Source: Flavobacteriaceae bacterium (lineage in GTDB: Bacteria > Bacteroidota > Bacteroidia > Flavobacteriales > Flavobacteriaceae). Taken from it: DNA of 64,000 nucleotides. Numbering within the stretch: the first letter of the stretch is position 1; each line of letters begins with the position of its first letter. The stretch is taken from positions 23,181 to 87,180 of the forward strand of contig CANLLR010000007.1 of assembly GCA_947491985.1 (NCBI GenBank), read 5' to 3'. Both the position numbers and the translations under genes were made by a program. The notes beneath the pieces were generated by a model. That model searched no databases and was not told the DNA's origin. It saw only the letters and a list, made by a program, of their open reading frames with translations. Of the stretch, positions 55,766-63,832 are shown in pieces.

Positions 55766-56809
55766 ATGTCTATAATATTTAAAAAATCTTACCGTTTCGC
55801 CATAATTTCCTCACTATATATTACCCTTTTTTCTTCAGGTTTAATAGTATTTTTGTTGTATTTTTTCTTTACAATTTCTCTGCAATTTTGTATCCTTTTT
55901 TCATTAACCATTTATGTATTTGCATTTTTTGTTTTACAATATCGAGTTGAACATTTTATTTACCGTAGAGTAAAAAAAATCTACGACGATGTTTCTTTAC
56001 TCGATTCTACCAGTTTTAGAGCAGAACATATAACTACTGACATGGCAACTCTTACCAAAGAAGTAAAAAAATTCGCAACCGATAAAAAACTTGAAATAGA
56101 AACGCTCAAGGTTCGTGAAGAATACCGACGTGAATTCATGGGGAATGTATCACACGAGTTAAAAACACCACTTTTTACAGTTCAAGGATACCTCTCTACA
56201 CTAATTGACGGTGCGATGAAAGATAAAAATTTAAGAAATAAATACCTGGAAAGAGCCGAAAAAGGAGTCGAACGATTGATTTATATAGTTGAAGATTTAG
56301 ATATGATTTCTAAATTAGAAATGGGCGATTTAAATTTGGATTTCACCCGTTTTAATATCGTCGAATTGATTCAAAATGTATTCGATTTACTCGAAATGCA
56401 AGCCGATAAAAAAAACATTATTTTGATGTTTGACCGAAAATACAACAAACTTGTCCCCGTATTTGCTGATAAAGAAAAAATACAACAAGTGGTTACCAAT
56501 TTGGTTATGAATTCGATAAAATACGGCAAAGAAAACGGAACTACAGAAGTATCTATTGAGGATTTGGTAAAAAATAAAATTATAGTACGGATAAGAGATA
56601 ATGGCGAAGGCATTGAAAAGCATAATATTCCTCGTCTTTTTGAACGCTTTTTTAGAGTGGACAAAAGCGGTGCACGCAGTGAAGGTGGATCAGGATTAGG
56701 ACTTTCAATTGTGAAACATCTTATTGAAGGGCACAATGAAAAAATTTATGTAGAAAGTGAGTTTGGCAAAGGTTCTGAATTCTCATTTACCCTTGAAAAG
56801 ATTGAATAA
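55766..56809 (+). CDS. Membrane histidine kinase with minimal sensor
   Basis: A 347-residue kinase. Two membrane helices (about residues 12-35 and 40-58) have almost no periplasmic loop between them. A short linker leads to the phospho-accepting His130 in NVSHELKTPLFTVQGYL. The ATPase domain has N box NLVMNSIKYGKENG, G1 RDNGEGIEKHN, F box LFERFFRVD and G2 GGSGLGLSIVKH. With no extracellular sensor it may sense membrane or partner-protein state. Its 3' end overlaps the convergent glycosyltransferase gene by 27 bases. Confidence 0.93.
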   Translation: MSIIFKKSYRFAIISSLYITLFSSGLIVFLLYFFFTISLQFCILFSLTIYVFAFFVLQYRVEHFIYRRVKKIYDDVSLLDSTSFRAEHITTDMATLTKEVKKFATDKKLEIETLKVREEYRREFMGNVSHELKTPLFTVQGYLSTLIDGAMKDKNLRNKYLERAEKGVERLIYIVEDLDMISKLEMGDLNLDFTRFNIVELIQNVFDLLEMQADKKNIILMFDRKYNKLVPVFADKEKIQQVVTNLVMNSIKYGKENGTTEVSIEDLVKNKIIVRIRDNGEGIEKHNIPRLFERFFRVDKSGARSEGGSGLGLSIVKHLIEGHNEKIYVESEFGKGSEFSFTLEKIE

Positions 56810-57838
56810 GTCCAACCAATCAGATGCTGTAGCTACCTTGGGTAAACCTGGATACAATGAAACCGAATAAATTGCCTCCCTTTTAAATCTATTTTGTTTG
56901 ACCATCGGTAATATTCCCTCTTGTTTGAATTTTTTCGCTAAAAATTCTTGTTCAAATTGGCCTGGAGTTGGAATAAGAAGTGCTTTTTTTTCTAGTTTCG
57001 CCAAATCCATCATTGTAGTATAACCCGATCTGCATAGTACTATCATGCTCTCATTAAGTGTTTTTTCTAATTGTTTGGTTTGCATAAAATTGTAAAATGT
57101 TATATTTCCGATTTGCTCAACCGTTTGAATAGCTTCAATTTTTCCTTTTATAAAAACAATTTTTTCTGTTGCCTCTTTCAATTCTTCTATAATTTTCATT
57201 TCTAGAAGTGTACGTTGTGGTTCAGGTCCAGAGAGCAAAACCATTATATCGTATATTATTGGAATCTCTTGTTTTTGCAAACGACTCAAAGCTCCAATGT
57301 ATTTAATATTTAGAGTTGTATTTTCTAAATGACCCAATTTACCAGATAGGTTGGGAATATTTTTGCTGTCAGGAACCCAGCATTCATTAAACTTTTTTAT
57401 ATAAAATTGATGTAATTTACTTGTAAGCCAAGTAGTCTTCCCCGATAAAACCGTTAGTTGATGAGTAATAAAAACCGAAGGAACTTTTTTGCTATGAACA
57501 CCCAGACGATTGTCAGAAATAATTCCGTCTAATTGATATTCTGCTATCCATTTATGAACTCTTTTTTTTTCCGACTCCATTGCTATCAATGTTTTTGGAG
57601 TATTCATTAGCATTTTCCACATAAAATTCCTTGCCTTCTTTGGATATTTAATGTCGTAAGATGGTAATTCTAAAGCCAATAAGTGCGGAAATTCTTTTTT
57701 CAATAATGCTAATGCGACCCCATCAGAAGCTAGAATCGGTGTATAACCATGGTTTTCTAATGCAGCAATAATTGGAATGCAACGCGTTGCATGTCCCAAT
57801 CCCCAATTTAATGGTGCAACCAAAATATTTTTTGTCAT
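56783..57838 (-). CDS. MurG-like glycosyltransferase
   Basis: A 351-residue GT-B enzyme. The N-terminus ILVAPLNWGLGHATRCIPII is a glycine-rich donor-binding motif, DGIISDNRLGVH and SVFITHQL follow, and the C-terminal half has LLSGPEPQRTLLEMK and VLCRSGYTTMMDLAKL ahead of PTPGQFEQEFLAKKF, as in MurG and related UDP-sugar transferases (family GT28/DUF-like). The acceptor is unknown. It lies directly after a metallophosphoesterase gene (1-base overlap), suggesting an envelope-lipid pathway. Confidence 0.82.
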   Translation of the reverse strand: MTKNILVAPLNWGLGHATRCIPIIAALENHGYTPILASDGVALALLKKEFPHLLALELPSYDIKYPKKARNFMWKMLMNTPKTLIAMESEKKRVHKWIAEYQLDGIISDNRLGVHSKKVPSVFITHQLTVLSGKTTWLTSKLHQFYIKKFNECWVPDSKNIPNLSGKLGHLENTTLNIKYIGALSRLQKQEIPIIYDIMVLLSGPEPQRTLLEMKIIEELKEATEKIVFIKGKIEAIQTVEQIGNITFYNFMQTKQLEKTLNESMIVLCRSGYTTMMDLAKLEKKALLIPTPGQFEQEFLAKKFKQEGILPMVKQNRFKREAIYSVSLYPGLPKVATASDWLDLFNLFKGK

Positions 57839-58665
57839 TAGTGTTGTTTTAATACGGATATAAATTGTTCCGCAAGTTTATTTTCGTATTCAAACTGCAT
57901 ATCCTCTTCATCAGTGATTAGTTCAGATTCACTATAGTGGTATAATTTCCACTTTTTATTGTTGTATTCTAAGGCGGTTAGATTTTCAATCCAATCACCA
58001 GAGTTTAAATATACTGTTTTACCTTTTTCGTTTTCAATAAAGGCAATTTTTGGCTCGTGAATGTGTCCGCAAATTACATAATCGTAATTTTTTTCAATGG
58101 CCAATTCAATACAAACATTTTCAAAATTAGTGATGAATTTCACTGCCGATTTTACATTGTCTTTTATTTTTTTCGATAACGAATACGGACCTTTATTCAG
58201 TTTAACTAAAATCCAATTTAAAAAGCGATTGATTAAAATTAACATGTCATAACCCCAACCGCCAAGTTTTGCTAACCATTTCGCATGTTGAATCGAAGCA
58301 TCAAATACATCTCCATGAAAAATCCATGCTTTTTTATCATCCAAATTTAACACGAGTTTGTTGAGCAAATTGATGTTGCCTAAATGCAAATCGGTAAATT
58401 TTCGCAAAAATTCATCATGATTTCCCGTAAGGTAATATACCTTAGTTCCTTTGGTGCTCATCGAAATGATTTTCTTAATCACATTTAAATGATTGGACGG
58501 AAAATACGATTTTCGAAACTGCCAAATGTCGATAATATCACCATTCAAAACGAGTATCTTGGGTTTTATCGAAGATAAGTAATGCAGTAATTCTTTAGCA
58601 TGACAGCCAAAAGTGCCCAAATGAATGTCGGAAATAACGACTACCTCTACTTTTCTTTTTTTCAA
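57838..58665 (-). CDS. UDP-2,3-diacylglucosamine diphosphatase-like metallophosphoesterase
   Basis: A 275-residue calcineurin-like phosphoesterase. The metal motifs are all present: SDIHLGTFGC, NGDIIDIWQF, TGNHDEF, FHGDVFD and ICGHIHEP. The shape fits LpxH/LpxH2-type UDP-2,3-diacylglucosamine hydrolases of lipid A synthesis, but LpxH activity is not proven for such proteins in Flavobacteria. It is co-transcribed with the MurG-like glycosyltransferase. Confidence 0.82.
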   Translation of the reverse strand: MKKRKVEVVVISDIHLGTFGCHAKELLHYLSSIKPKILVLNGDIIDIWQFRKSYFPSNHLNVIKKIISMSTKGTKVYYLTGNHDEFLRKFTDLHLGNINLLNKLVLNLDDKKAWIFHGDVFDASIQHAKWLAKLGGWGYDMLILINRFLNWILVKLNKGPYSLSKKIKDNVKSAVKFITNFENVCIELAIEKNYDYVICGHIHEPKIAFIENEKGKTVYLNSGDWIENLTALEYNNKKWKLYHYSESELITDEEDMQFEYENKLAEQFISVLKQH

Positions 58666-58808
58666 GAGCTATTGTTTTTACAAATGAAGTAATTTGCTGT
58701 ATTGTTAAGGTTACTTAAACATTATAAAAACTTTATTTGTAATGCTCTTTATTTCCTTAATTTTACAACCAAGATTTTAAGATAAATTAGACCAAAAAAA
58801 ATAAATTT

Positions 58809-59483
58809 GTGGGAAGTAAGAATAAATTAAAGCGATTCAAAGAGAACGAAACATTCGAAAATGTATTTCAGCCCACACGTGAAGAAGTAGTGGGAGATGA
58901 ATTTCTTTTAAAAGGAAAATGGAATGCCGAATTTTTTAAAAATGACAATCCAATCATCATCGAATTGGGTTGTGGAAAAGGAGAATATTCTGTGGGGTTG
59001 GCCGAACGTTTTCCCGACAAAAACTTTGTTGGAATCGACATCAAAGGTGCTCGTTTTTGGCGCGGAGCCAAAACAGCGGTTGATGATGGACTACATAATG
59101 TTGCTTTTGTTCGTACGCAAATCGAACTTATCAATCATATTTTTACCGAAAACGAAGTCGATGAAATCTGGATTACCTTTCCCGATCCGCAAATAAAATA
59201 CAAACGTACCAAACACCGAATGACCAATTCGGAATTCCTACATTTGTATAAAAAAATCCTCAAACCAGACGGAATTGTAAATTTAAAAACAGATAGCGAA
59301 TTCATGCACGGCTACACTTTAGGTGTCCTTCATGGCGAAGGTCACGAAGTGCTGTACTCCAATCACAACGTATATAGAAACGAAGGTGCACCCGATGAAG
59401 TAATCGGAATTCAAACGTTTTATGAAAAACAATATTTGGAAATACACAAGGCAATTACGTATATTCGTTTCAAAATTAAATAG
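58809..59483 (+). CDS. trmB: tRNA (guanine(46)-N7)-methyltransferase
   Basis: A 224-residue SAM-dependent enzyme that methylates G46 of tRNA. The SAM site is IELGCGKGEYSVGLAERFPDKNFVGIDIKG read in order, and the family WITFPDPQIKYKRTKHRM is intact. The start is GTG (MGSKNKLKRFKENETF), the only in-frame start that keeps the conserved N-terminus. A TAAATTTG promoter element at 58802-58809 overlaps the GTG, so if used, the mRNA would be leaderless or start inside the gene; a different upstream promoter is likely. Confidence 0.94.
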   Translation: MGSKNKLKRFKENETFENVFQPTREEVVGDEFLLKGKWNAEFFKNDNPIIIELGCGKGEYSVGLAERFPDKNFVGIDIKGARFWRGAKTAVDDGLHNVAFVRTQIELINHIFTENEVDEIWITFPDPQIKYKRTKHRMTNSEFLHLYKKILKPDGIVNLKTDSEFMHGYTLGVLHGEGHEVLYSNHNVYRNEGAPDEVIGIQTFYEKQYLEIHKAITYIRFKIK

Positions 59484-59496
59484 GTTCTTTTGAATA

Positions 59497-59600
59497 TTGT
59501 AAATGTAAAGATGTATAAAGAATAGTCAGTTAATTCTATTTTATTTTACAAAATACAGTTTACAGCATACATTATACAATTTACATTTACAGTTCACAAT
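59497..59600. repeat. Period-7 repeat and palindrome upstream of the LysE gene
   Basis: From 59553, 7-base words ATACAGT, TTACAGC, ATACATT, ATACAAT, TTACATT, TACAGTT lead up to the ATG. The part 59580-59591 (TTTACATTTACA) is the reverse complement of 59497-59508, giving a palindrome across the gap after trmB. Confidence 0.65.
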
Positions 59601-60234
59601 GAATGTACTACTTCCTTTTTTCTTTGGTTTTCTAGCTGCAATTGTGGGCGTGCTCCCGCCGGGAATTGTAAACATGACCGCTGCCAAAATCAGTTTAATT
59701 GATGGCAGAAAACGTGCCATGATGTTTCTACTTGGCGCCTTGATTATCGTATTTTTCCAAACCTATCTTTCGGTAATTTTTGCTCAGTACATCGACAAAC
59801 ATGACGAAGTTATTGTGTTGTTGAGAGAAATCGGGTTTGTGATTTTTGTGGTTTTGACCATTTACTTTTTAAAGTTTGCCAAAGCTCCTAAGATTAAAAG
59901 CGAAGAGGCAGAAAAAATCAAAAGCAAACGCAGTCGTTTTTTGATGGGAATGATCATTTCGGCTATCAATTTTTTCCCAATTCCATATTACGCATTAGTC
60001 ACCATAACGCTGGCATCATACAATATTTTTGCCTATGAACAAATGCAGAATTTCAGTTTGATTTTCGGAATTGTTATTGGCTCGTTTGTAGTCTTTTATT
60101 TCTATGTAGTCTTTTTCAATAAAATGAAATCTAAAGCGGAATATTTTGCACAAAACATGAGTAAAATTATTGGTATTATAACCGGATTAATTGCTTTGCT
60201 CACACTTTTTAACATACTGAAACACTATTATTAA
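59599..60234 (+). CDS. LysE-type amino-acid exporter
   Basis: A 211-residue membrane protein with six helices. The N-terminal FFFGFLAAIVGVLPPGIVNMTAAKISL with conserved PPG and the ARxG-like loop match the LysE/RhtB superfamily in the Bacteroidota version. Exports amino acids or derivatives by proton antiport in relatives; the substrate here is unknown. The stop and the next ATG are adjacent, so it is coupled to the alkyltransferase-like gene. Confidence 0.88.
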   Translation: MNVLLPFFFGFLAAIVGVLPPGIVNMTAAKISLIDGRKRAMMFLLGALIIVFFQTYLSVIFAQYIDKHDEVIVLLREIGFVIFVVLTIYFLKFAKAPKIKSEEAEKIKSKRSRFLMGMIISAINFFPIPYYALVTITLASYNIFAYEQMQNFSLIFGIVIGSFVVFYFYVVFFNKMKSKAEYFAQNMSKIIGIITGLIALLTLFNILKHYY

Positions 60235-60579
60235 ATGCCCAAAAAAACATTCGAAAACGATAATTTTTTTGAGCGAGTGTATCTCATCGTTCGCCAAATT
60301 CCTTCTGGGAAAGTTACGTCTTATGGCGCTATAGCAAAAACATTAGGAACGGCTCGTTCCGCGCGAATGGTTGGTTGGGCAATGAATGCAGCACACAATT
60401 TAGCAGACGTTCCAGCGCATCGCGTAGTGAACCGTGTCGGATTGCTCTCAGGTAAGCACCATTTTGATGGTACGAATTTAATGCAACAACTACTCGAAAA
60501 TGAAGGCATTGAAGTGGTTGATAATCAGATTGTAGATTTTGAAAAACATTTTTGGCAACCAAATGTTAGTGAACAGTGA
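60235..60579 (+). CDS. Alkyltransferase-like protein (ATL, MGMT C-domain)
   Basis: A 114-residue DNA-binding protein of the MGMT C-terminal domain. The helix-turn-helix reads KVTSYGAIAKTLGTARSARMVGWAMN. The active-site motif is PAHRVVN, with Ala in place of the reactive Cys of PCHRVV, so it is an ATL that binds alkylated bases and recruits nucleotide excision repair. The last four codons and stop (VSEQ*) are written by a period-7 repeat, so its natural C-terminus may have been altered. Confidence 0.92.
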   Translation: MPKKTFENDNFFERVYLIVRQIPSGKVTSYGAIAKTLGTARSARMVGWAMNAAHNLADVPAHRVVNRVGLLSGKHHFDGTNLMQQLLENEGIEVVDNQIVDFEKHFWQPNVSEQ

Positions 60580-60674
60580 GTAGTTTAAGTGAGCAGTCTA
60601 AAAAAAGGAATAAATTTCAACTATCAAAGCATCAAAAACTTTTGACTTTCGTCTTTCGTCTTTCGACTTTTCAG
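60566..60674. repeat. Two adjacent period-7 repeat blocks
   Basis: Block 1 (60566-60598): TTAGTGA, ACAGTGA, GTAGTTT, AAGTGAG, CAGTC; it overlaps the end of the ATL gene. Block 2 (60640-60674): TTTTGAC, TTTCGTC, TTTCGTC, TTTCGAC, TTTTCAG, ending at a promoter-like TATCTTTG. Confidence 0.75.
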
Positions 60675-60676
60675 CC

Positions 60677-60684
60677 TATCTTTG
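60677..60684 (+). promoter_or_regulatory. Orphan plus-strand -7 element
   Basis: TATCTTTG, full match to TAnnTTTG. No plus-strand gene follows; the next gene (60766-63129) is on the opposite strand. Confidence 0.45.
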
Positions 60685-60765
60685 CAATCTAAATGCAGTG
60701 ACATTAATTTTATATAATAAATGTATTGTAAATTAGGTACTTACACAGTTTATGGTTTAGTACCA

Positions 60766-63129
60766 TTATTTTATTCTGCGCACTTCGCTCTGCGTTGGAT
60801 CCGGATATGTGACCGCCGGACTCGGAGTTGGTTTCCAATTTTTCTTGTCTTCCTGATCTTGTTTTACCATTTCATGATAATCTACCGGGCGTTTTGGTGC
60901 GCGCTCAGAATACATTCGGGTATCCCCTGGGCCCCAAACAGGATCATTACCAAATCGGTGATCGGGAAAATGGAGTCTTTTGGCAACCAATCGGTATGAA
61001 AAGCGAACGTTTGACGTGCCGTTATGCTTTTCTTTAACTGTAAATTTAGTTTTATCGGGAATCACGTACACATCTTCACATTCACCCTGAACTTGAACAA
61101 AAACGTGCATAGGATGCTCATTATCAATTAAAACTGTTTCGAGGAACAGAGGGTCAAGTTGTATATCTACCGTTCCGTTTATCAGTTGGCCGTTACCAAA
61201 GTCTTCAAACCAGACCTCTGGACTTTCCATACAATACAACAATTGATTCCCTCTAGTAGTAGGAACCGACCCAGATTTGGTTCCGTTCACAATAACGTGA
61301 TTGCCGTTAAAATAACCACTATAATTAGCATTATTAGCTCTCCATCCTACTACAGCAGCGTCATTATTTCCCGTTAGTAACCCTCCGCCAAAAGCCAGCC
61401 CATGAATACCGACTCCAAAAGCATTAGTATTGTAGCTACCTAAAACACCCATTCTTTGATTTCCACTACTAATGTTGTTGTACCCATACACACCTGCACC
61501 ACCCGCATTTGCTGCAGCTTGATTTACTACACCATATACCCCTGCTCGCGTTGCTGAAGTATTTGTACCCGTATAATTGCCATAAACACCAGGTCCGTTT
61601 CCACTGCCCGCGTAAACACCTTGCACTGCTCCAAAATTTGTGGTACTAGCCGCCCCAACCTCGCCCCAAACACCTGACCCATTGTTAGAAGAGTAACCAT
61701 TTACAGCAAAAGGCGTGGTTAACGACGATACTACTGAAAAGCTATTATTAGGAGGAGCGGCAGTTGCGCCCCAAACAAACGAACCGTCTGTAGAATTCAC
61801 ACGCCCCCGAGCAACATTGTTACTGATAAACTGAAACGGCTGGTTAGAGGTAGTTCCAATACTGCGTAAGGCCGAGGTAGCATTACCGGTGGTGTACCAG
61901 GCATCTTTTGTGCTCTCATTAGCGCGCCGTAAGGAACCATTTGCGTCGGCCATTACCATAACATCTGTGGTAGCATTGCTAAGTAACGAAGTTGCCGATA
62001 AGCCACTAATTCTCAATGAAGCTGTATTTGCACTTGTGGCATCACTAATGTGTAATTTGTCAAGCGGATTAGCAGTTCCTACCCCAACATTTCCTACGCT
62101 TCTGCTTTGTAATACCAAATTTTTACTTGTACTATTGGTAATATTGGTCTCTATAGAGAAATAAGCATCTCCGGTTCCAATATCGCTTCCATTGTTTCCG
62201 CCATTGGCATTAGTATTGTAAAAGCCAAGCACTGCAGTTTCGTAGTTTTGTACTTGCCACTTCGGTAAAAACTCCATAAAAGCAGAGTTTTCCCCCCACA
62301 AACCCACAATTCGACCATTACCGCCAAAAAGTCCACTATACAACCTAGAACCTGTTACGGCACTACCGCCCGCATTATGCAACCCTGTATAGCCAACAAC
62401 TCCTGCAACCATATCTTGCGCACTGCCTGAAATGGCTGTAGTGGTTGCAATACTTCCAAAAAGCCCAGCTGCTTTGTTTGATGAACCTATTGTGCTATTA
62501 AGGTTAATTGTACCTCCTGCAAAAAGCGGTTCTACCAAACCATAAACCCCCATAGGCCCATCATACAAACCCGTAGCGGCTGTTGCTCTAGCAAGAGACC
62601 TAACTCCAAAAACGGAAGTGTTACCTGCTAAAGTCCCCACATACCCGAGCTGTGTATACGTATTTTGAGTGCCGTTGGTATTGGTAACCAGCAAACCGTT
62701 AGATATAGTAGAGTTACTACCTTTAATTTCTACTCCCCCTTGATCGGCAGTAATAATTTTTCCTGCACCAGGACCACCCTCATCGTAGGCCATATCAAGC
62801 GTATTATCGCCTCCTTTCATCGGATCCCAAGCCGTTCCATTCCAAAAATAAAACCCGGTAGTAGTAATGTTTTCAGCTATTCCTGTTGCAGTACCAGTTG
62901 CAATGCTGTTTACATAAATTATGGTAGAAGTAGGAATAGCGGTCATGCTTTGTGCACGCTGTCGGTCTACTCTAGGAATCAAAATTCCGTCAACCTCTGT
63001 AGCGATACCGGTGGGTGTTTTAGCTTTAATGTCAAGTGTTGCCTCGGGTGTTGTAGTTGCAATTCCTACTTGAGCATCTATCAAGTTGTAACTTATTAAT
63101 AGAAAATAAACTATATATCTTTTCATCAC
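60766..63129 (-). CDS. Large repetitive fibre-like exported protein
   Basis: A 787-residue protein with a signal peptide (start MMKRYIVYFLL, alternative ATG 63126). The body is full of Gly-Val-Tyr-Gly-type repeats (GVYGLVEPL, GLFGSIAT, GVVGYTGLH, GVWGEVGAA, GVYGNYTG, GVYGVVNQ, GVLGSYNTN) like phage tail fibres and Bacteroidota surface fibres. A TPEATLDIKAKTPTG start and a distinct globular end (MESPEVWFEDFGNG, LDPLFLETVLIDNEHPMHVFV) flank the repeats; there is no peptidase S74 chaperone domain. The DNA is visibly less AT-rich than its surroundings, which suggests transfer. Function unknown. Confidence 0.85.
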   Translation of the reverse strand: MMKRYIVYFLLISYNLIDAQVGIATTTPEATLDIKAKTPTGIATEVDGILIPRVDRQRAQSMTAIPTSTIIYVNSIATGTATGIAENITTTGFYFWNGTAWDPMKGGDNTLDMAYDEGGPGAGKIITADQGGVEIKGSNSTISNGLLVTNTNGTQNTYTQLGYVGTLAGNTSVFGVRSLARATAATGLYDGPMGVYGLVEPLFAGGTINLNSTIGSSNKAAGLFGSIATTTAISGSAQDMVAGVVGYTGLHNAGGSAVTGSRLYSGLFGGNGRIVGLWGENSAFMEFLPKWQVQNYETAVLGFYNTNANGGNNGSDIGTGDAYFSIETNITNSTSKNLVLQSRSVGNVGVGTANPLDKLHISDATSANTASLRISGLSATSLLSNATTDVMVMADANGSLRRANESTKDAWYTTGNATSALRSIGTTSNQPFQFISNNVARGRVNSTDGSFVWGATAAPPNNSFSVVSSLTTPFAVNGYSSNNGSGVWGEVGAASTTNFGAVQGVYAGSGNGPGVYGNYTGTNTSATRAGVYGVVNQAAANAGGAGVYGYNNISSGNQRMGVLGSYNTNAFGVGIHGLAFGGGLLTGNNDAAVVGWRANNANYSGYFNGNHVIVNGTKSGSVPTTRGNQLLYCMESPEVWFEDFGNGQLINGTVDIQLDPLFLETVLIDNEHPMHVFVQVQGECEDVYVIPDKTKFTVKEKHNGTSNVRFSYRLVAKRLHFPDHRFGNDPVWGPGDTRMYSERAPKRPVDYHEMVKQDQEDKKNWKPTPSPAVTYPDPTQSEVRRIK

Positions 63130-63365
63130 ATTAAATTTAATTGATAGTTAATACTGTTACAATAAAAATTAAACTCTTTGGGGTGTTTTTATATTTTATA
63201 ACAATTTGCCACTTTTTCTCCGGTTAATTTAACATGAATTTCATTACAGATTTTCAAAATATAGGGAGCACAAAACTGTTAAATCGATTTTTTTTTTTAA
63301 ATTTAAAAATTTTTTTTTGATTAAAACAAATATATACTGTAAATCGTTAATTATATAATTCAAAA
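63130..63365. other. AT-rich intergenic region
   Basis: Extremely AT-rich with T and A homopolymers around 63285-63320. It holds the promoter for the fibre gene. Nothing else recognised. Confidence 0.4.
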
Positions 63366-63532
63366 ATGGAGACGCCTGATTTAACTCAAAGATTTATACC
63401 TTATCTGATATGGTTTATAATTGTAATTTTAACAAACTATTTTTTTTCGATTTCCCCCCAAAAAACTAAAAGTATTGAATTTTTGCTTTGGGAACTTGTA
63501 AAACAAACCTCATCGTTTCAATATCATAGTAT

Positions 63533-63832
63533 TTACTTTCGTTTAATAGGAATGTAACCATTTGATTTTAGTTTGTATTTTTTTTCCAATAATATGTATT
63601 CTTTGATGAGGTCTTCTATGTTTTCATCATCGTTTTCCGGCTCTTCTTGCACCTCATCTTGAATTTCTTCTTGTGCTTCATCACCATTGATTATTTTATC
63701 AAAATCATCAACTACTTTTTTATTTGGAATATTGGATTCTTCATCAGTTAGTTCTTGAAGTTCTTTCTCGTACTTCTCAAGCAAGAACTTTAAAAAGCTT
63801 GTCTGCAAATGGGATTTATTTTTCATAATCAT
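63533..63832 (-). CDS. Small acidic hypothetical protein
   Basis: This 99-residue protein is cytoplasmic, with a helix-rich start (LQTSFLKFLLEKYEKELQELT) and a very acidic central stretch (DEAQEEIQDEVQEEPENDDEN), ending in a basic tail (YIPIKRK). The charge pattern supports a real gene rather than random sequence. No family recognised. The last gene in the window; its right neighbourhood up to 64000 shows no gene. Confidence 0.55.
   Translation of the reverse strand: MIMKNKSHLQTSFLKFLLEKYEKELQELTDEESNIPNKKVVDDFDKIINGDEAQEEIQDEVQEEPENDDENIEDLIKEYILLEKKYKLKSNGYIPIKRK

Noticed and set aside
60721..60999. 92-residue plus-strand frame after the orphan promoter
   Set aside because: It lies mostly antisense to the end of the fibre-like gene, and its composition follows that gene in the opposite frame.
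63366..63557. 63-residue plus-strand frame with one membrane helix (METPDLTQ...)
   Set aside because: It starts in an AT-rich tract, ends overlapping the convergent acidic-protein gene by 25 bases, has no promoter match and no family pattern. Possible, but not supported.
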